Assembly (NCBI GenBank): GCA_040902925.1
Contig: JBBDWJ010000019.1
Location: 1-9,369 of the forward strand
DNA length: 9,369 nt
Reading direction: 5' to 3'
From: JBBDWJ01 sp040902925
Lineage (GTDB): Bacteria; Acidobacteriota; Terriglobia; Bryobacterales; UBA6623
Made by a program: the position numbers and the translations under genes. The stretch's first letter is position 1. Each line of letters begins with the position of its first letter. Below the pieces are notes generated by a model, which did no database searches, had not been told where the DNA came from, and saw only the letters and a list, made by a program, of their open reading frames with translations. This document shows positions 6,943 through 9,369 of this stretch, in pieces.

Positions 6943-6958
6943 GGATGCTGCGGCATCC
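6943..6958. repeat. Second hairpin in the sulP leader
   Basis: GGATGC and GCATCC form a perfect 6-bp stem around TGCG, 9 bases from the first inverted repeat. Alone a 6-bp stem is weak evidence in GC-rich DNA; its value is the pairing with the neighbouring hairpin. Confidence 0.4.
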
Positions 6959-7076
6959 GCCGGCGCCAGACACCGTTGGAGCCGTTCGACGGCAGTGGTG
7001 ACGCAGTGATGGAATTTCAGATTAACGGATGCCGGAAGCAGAGTCGATACGCTACATACCGTTTGTCGCGTGAAGC

Positions 7077-7124
7077 AACAGATATCTGTATGCCTATGGG
7101 CTTCAGTAACAGACATTCGTATGC
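7077..7124. repeat. Near-direct repeat pair, candidate operator
   Basis: AACAGATATCTGTATGC (7077-7093) and AACAGACATTCGTATGC (7108-7124) match at 14 of 17 positions and start 31 bp apart, about three helical turns, so both would face the same side of the DNA. The first copy includes the perfect 12-bp palindrome ACAGATATCTGT (7078-7089). This is the layout of a regulator binding site, possibly for the adjacent NarL-type response regulator, but no known consensus was recognised. Confidence 0.45.
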
Positions 7125-7257
7125 GTTTCGTACTGAATTCTTGGTATGGCGTCGCGGGCGGGAGTGCTAGACTCTACGGTGGGAACAGTTCAATCCCTTG
7201 GCGGCGTTGCTGCCGCGAGGCGCAACGGCAGCCCCCGAACTCTGGGCAGTGCAGCCG

Positions 7258-8556
7258 ATGGTTCTGCATCGTCGCATCGACCGCAATATCCTGGGCATCT
7301 TGGGCGCCGGTTTTGGGCTCACGATTCTGCTGTTGCTCGGCTCTGGCTATAGCGGCATCCAGACCATGGAGGCCGTGGAAAAGCGTGGCGCGATCCTCCA
7401 CGAGCGGCAGCGCATGAACGCCCACCTGATCGCCCAACTCCAAGACGAGGAGGCGGGGCTCAGCAGCATTTTTTATGCCCTGGCGGCGGAGCCCCGCGTG
7501 GCGGGCCAAGCCGAGCTTTACGCGCGTTTGGAGGACATCGACCGGCGGGTGCAAGAAACGCTTGGCGCGGCCATGGCTTCGCCCAGCGCGGGCCGTTGGG
7601 AAGGGGTTGACGTAGCCGCCACACAGTTCCTCACCGAGGTGCGGCAGCTCTTGGAAACGCCTGGTGAAGCGATACACCCTCCGCCGAGCCTTTACCGGGC
7701 CCATGAAACGCTGGTGAACGCGTTGGCGCGGCTTTCGGTTCTGAATTTCGAATCTGCTGTCGATGAAGCGGCCAGCGAGGGATTTCGCGGCCGCACGCAG
7801 TTGCAGCGATCCCTGGTGCTGCTGGCGACCGCCCTGCTGCTGTCGGTGATCTGCGCAGCCGTAACAGTGTACGTGGCCGGCCGCGTTTTTCGGCGCATGG
7901 AATGGCAGTCGCGCGAGTTGTCGAGGCTGTCGGCGCACGTTCTCGAGACGCAGGAAGAGATTCTGCATCGTATCTCGCGCGAGCTGCACGATGAGTTCGG
8001 TCAGAACCTGACGGCGATTGAGGCCAACCTGGCTGCTATCCCCCGGCCAGGGCAAGAGGTCGCTTCCCGCGTGGAGGACTGTCTTCTGCTTGTGAAGGAC
8101 GCCATGAGCAATGTGCGCGACATGGCGCAGATCATGCGGCCGAGTACGCTCGATGATTTCGGTCTCGTCGTGAGCCTGCAGTTTCTTGTCGATTCGTTCG
8201 CGCAGCGCACGGACGTTGCGGTGGAGCATCACTTGCAATTCGACGGCAGGCTGGCCGGCGAAACCGAAACGCACTTCTTCCGGATCGCCCAAGAAGCGCT
8301 CACCAACGTGGCGCGGCACTCTGGCGCGACGCAGGTGAAGGTCAGCTTGGAGAGGTGTAACGGCCATCTGCGGCTCGCGGTTTCCGACAATGGCCGCGGC
8401 CTTAGGCGGGAGGGCCACAAGAAACCGGGATTCGGGTTGATCGGCATGCGCGAGCGCATGCGGTCCCTGGGCGGCGAGTTGAGTGTGCGGTCCGGCCCCG
8501 AAGGGCTTACTGTTGTGGCGGAGGTACCTCTCGTTGGTATTGAACAAGAATCGTAA
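7258..8556 (+). CDS. NarL-type membrane sensor histidine kinase
   Basis: 432 residues. Transmembrane helix one is about 10-30 (ILGILGAGFGLTILLLLGSG) and helix two about 184-208; between them lies a helical extracytoplasmic region of about 150 residues that I do not recognise, broadly like CHASE3 or four-helix-bundle sensors. A short linker then leads to a HisKA_3 dimerisation domain with ISRELHDEFGQNLTAI; His244 is the expected phosphorylation site. The HATPase domain (about 334-426) has the N box QEALTNVARHSGA (Asn350), the DNGRG box (377-381) and the glycine box GFGLIGMRERM. This is the architecture of NarX/DegS/LiaS-class kinases. The ATG at 7258 is preferred because it places the first helix right at the N-terminus; an in-frame TTG at 7198 would add 20 residues. 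Its end overlaps the response regulator by 23 bp, so they are a pair. It is transcribed divergently from sulP; the stimulus is unknown. Confidence 0.92.
   Translation: MVLHRRIDRNILGILGAGFGLTILLLLGSGYSGIQTMEAVEKRGAILHERQRMNAHLIAQLQDEEAGLSSIFYALAAEPRVAGQAELYARLEDIDRRVQETLGAAMASPSAGRWEGVDVAATQFLTEVRQLLETPGEAIHPPPSLYRAHETLVNALARLSVLNFESAVDEAASEGFRGRTQLQRSLVLLATALLLSVICAAVTVYVAGRVFRRMEWQSRELSRLSAHVLETQEEILHRISRELHDEFGQNLTAIEANLAAIPRPGQEVASRVEDCLLLVKDAMSNVRDMAQIMRPSTLDDFGLVVSLQFLVDSFAQRTDVAVEHHLQFDGRLAGETETHFFRIAQEALTNVARHSGATQVKVSLERCNGHLRLAVSDNGRGLRREGHKKPGFGLIGMRERMRSLGGELSVRSGPEGLTVVAEVPLVGIEQES
8520..8524 (+). promoter_or_regulatory. Ribosome binding site for the response regulator, inside the kinase gene
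   Basis: GGAGG at 8520-8524 is 9 bases before a TTG at 8534. No ATG or GTG lies between it and the first beta strand of the receiver domain, so this site decides the start. A second TTG at 8540 would be 15 bases away, which is less favourable. Confidence 0.6.
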
Positions 8557-9214
8557 GACCCGGATTTTGCTGGTTGACGACCATCATCTGGTGCGCCGCG
8601 GCTTCCGCTTGATCCTTTCGCAGCATCCCGACCTGGAGGTTGTCGGGGAAAGCTCCAACGGGCACCAGGCCTTGGAAATGGCGGCACAGCTCAAGCCGGA
8701 CGTTATCGTGCTGGACATCGCCATGCCCGGTTGTAACGGCGTGGAAGCCACCCGCCTGCTGCGCCAGAACTGTCCCGGCAGCGCGATTCTGATTCTGTCG
8801 ATGCACAAAGATGCGCCCTATGTGCGCGAAACCTTGCGCGCCGGCGCGAAAGGGTACCTGCTCAAGGACTCGATCGATAGCGATCTGGCGCTCGCCGTTC
8901 TCGCCGTAGCTCGCGGCGAAGGCTTTCTCAGTCCCGCCATCTCGGCCACGGTTCTGGCCGACTACGAGAAACACGTCACCGATCCCCTCGACCAGATCAC
9001 GCCCAGGGAGCGCGAACTGCTGCAGTTGCTGGCGGAGGGAAAGACATCCAAGGATATCGCCGCCGACCTGGATATCAGCGTCTATACCGTCGATGCGCAC
9101 CGCAGCCGGATCATGAAGAAGCTGCAACTCCGTACCATCGGGGAACTGGTGCGCTTCGCAATCGAGCGCGGGCTGATCTCGATTACGGCCCCCGCCACGG
9201 ACCCCAAGCCGTAG
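8534..9214 (+). CDS. NarL/FixJ-type response regulator with LuxR HTH
   Basis: 226 residues from the TTG at 8534. Receiver domain (about 9-125): acidic pair Asp15-Asp16 (ILLVDDHHLVRRG), phosphoacceptor Asp61 (VIVLDIAMPGCNG), switch Ser89 (ILILSMH) and Lys111 (GYLLKD) are all present, so it should be phosphorylatable. The C-terminal HTH_LUXR domain (about 154-214) reads ITPRERELLQLLAEGKTSKDIAADL...TVDAHRSRIMKKL, complete through the recognition helix. It acts as a DNA-binding transcription factor in the cytoplasm, controlled by the kinase that overlaps it by 23 bp. An upstream in-frame ATG at 8483 would add 17 atypical residues and lie deep in the kinase gene; the GGAGG-spaced TTG is preferred. 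A likely target is the divergent sulP operon or its own promoter, which is inference from position only. Confidence 0.93.
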   Translation: MVLNKNRKTRILLVDDHHLVRRGFRLILSQHPDLEVVGESSNGHQALEMAAQLKPDVIVLDIAMPGCNGVEATRLLRQNCPGSAILILSMHKDAPYVRETLRAGAKGYLLKDSIDSDLALAVLAVARGEGFLSPAISATVLADYEKHVTDPLDQITPRERELLQLLAEGKTSKDIAADLDISVYTVDAHRSRIMKKLQLRTIGELVRFAIERGLISITAPATDPKP

Positions 9215-9294
9215 TCCGCTTCCGGATCGTGCCACCCAGGTCTGCAACGCGTGCTCTTGCAAGCGAGGCGGCGGCTCGCGGCTGTGACGGTCGG

Positions 9295-9308
9295 CTAGCC
9301 CGGGCTAG
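9295..9308. repeat. 14-bp palindrome downstream of the response regulator
   Basis: CTAGCCCGGGCTAG is self-complementary; as RNA it could fold as a 5-bp stem with a CCGG loop. It is 80 bases after the stop codon and has no T-run after it, so it is not a standard intrinsic terminator. The rest of 9215-9369 shows no gene I can support. Confidence 0.35.
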
Positions 9309-9369
9309 GCCCTGTGGGTGCGCGACATAAATGTGGAAAGGGAATCACGCGGCGGTTGAGCGGGCTTCC

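Larger units (their letters stand above)
6879..7257. promoter_or_regulatory. Divergent intergenic control region between sulP and the histidine kinase
   Basis: Nearly 380 bp separates the two start codons, and promoters for both directions must lie here. The part next to sulP (6914-6958) holds two adjacent perfect-arm hairpins. The middle (7077-7124) is AT-richer and holds a near-direct repeat pair and a 12-bp palindrome. Toward the kinase, TGCTAGACT (7165-7173) resembles an extended -10 (TAGACT, four of six) but has no good -35 at normal spacing. No sigma-54 -24/-12 pair was found. The exact promoters are not resolved. Confidence 0.5.

Noticed and set aside
7174..8547. Long minus-strand open frame (about 457 codons) opposite the histidine kinase
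   Set aside because: Antisense shadow in high-GC DNA; the plus strand encodes all kinase motifs and this frame encodes none.
8507..9262. Minus-strand open frame (about 251 codons) opposite the response regulator
   Set aside because: Antisense shadow; the plus strand has a complete receiver and LuxR HTH with conserved residues.
9331..9369. Possible gene start (MWKGNHAAVERAS...) running off the right edge
   Set aside because: Only 13 codons are visible, there is no good ribosome site before the ATG, and no family can be recognised.

Overview
The window looks like a piece of chromosome from a high-GC soil or sediment bacterium, most likely an acidobacterium of the Bryobacterales/Solibacter type. 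I infer this from gene content and protein style: a Tat-exported Gfo/Idh/MocA oxidoreductase, a cytochrome c domain fused to a SUMF1-like domain, double-domain universal stress proteins, and a SulP transporter. No rRNA or marker gene is present to prove the taxonomy. No tRNA, rRNA, CRISPR array, complete insertion sequence or phage gene was seen.

Layout. (1) Positions 1-314, plus strand: the 3' end of a gene entering from the left, whose product ends in a beta-rich domain like the C-termini of YfhO-type membrane proteins. (2) 444-3133, minus strand: a tight two-gene operon. It is transcribed as a Tat-signal Gfo/Idh/MocA oxidoreductase first, then, 5 bp later, a secreted protein with a c-type haem motif and a SUMF1/FGE-fold domain that lacks the FGE catalytic cysteine pair. 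(3) 3134-3544: about 410 bp without a credible gene. It holds the probable promoter and leader of the oxidoreductase operon, an exact 16-bp tandem duplication, and a weak hairpin after the next operon. (4) 3545-6878, minus strand: a three-gene operon of a SulP anion transporter with a STAS domain, then two tandem-domain universal stress proteins, with gaps of 12 and 4 bp. (5) 6879-7257: the divergent intergenic region, with two perfect-arm hairpins in the sulP leader and a pair of 17-bp near-direct repeats spaced 31 bp start to start. (6) 7258-9214, plus strand: a NarL-type two-component system, a membrane histidine kinase overlapped by its LuxR-HTH response regulator. (7) 9215-9369: a noncoding tail with a 14-bp palindrome.

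How the genes may work together. The divergent two-component system is well placed to control the sulP-usp-usp operon through the shared intergenic region. The transporter probably moves bicarbonate, sulfate or another anion. The USP proteins may sense nucleotide or stress state for it, and one of them is strongly degenerate. In the other operon, both products carry export signals (Tat and Sec), so I infer an extracytoplasmic sugar or polyol redox step with a haem partner. None of these functional links is proven by the sequence. The most interesting items are the cytochrome-SUMF1 fusion with its exported oxidoreductase partner, and the structured divergent control region.
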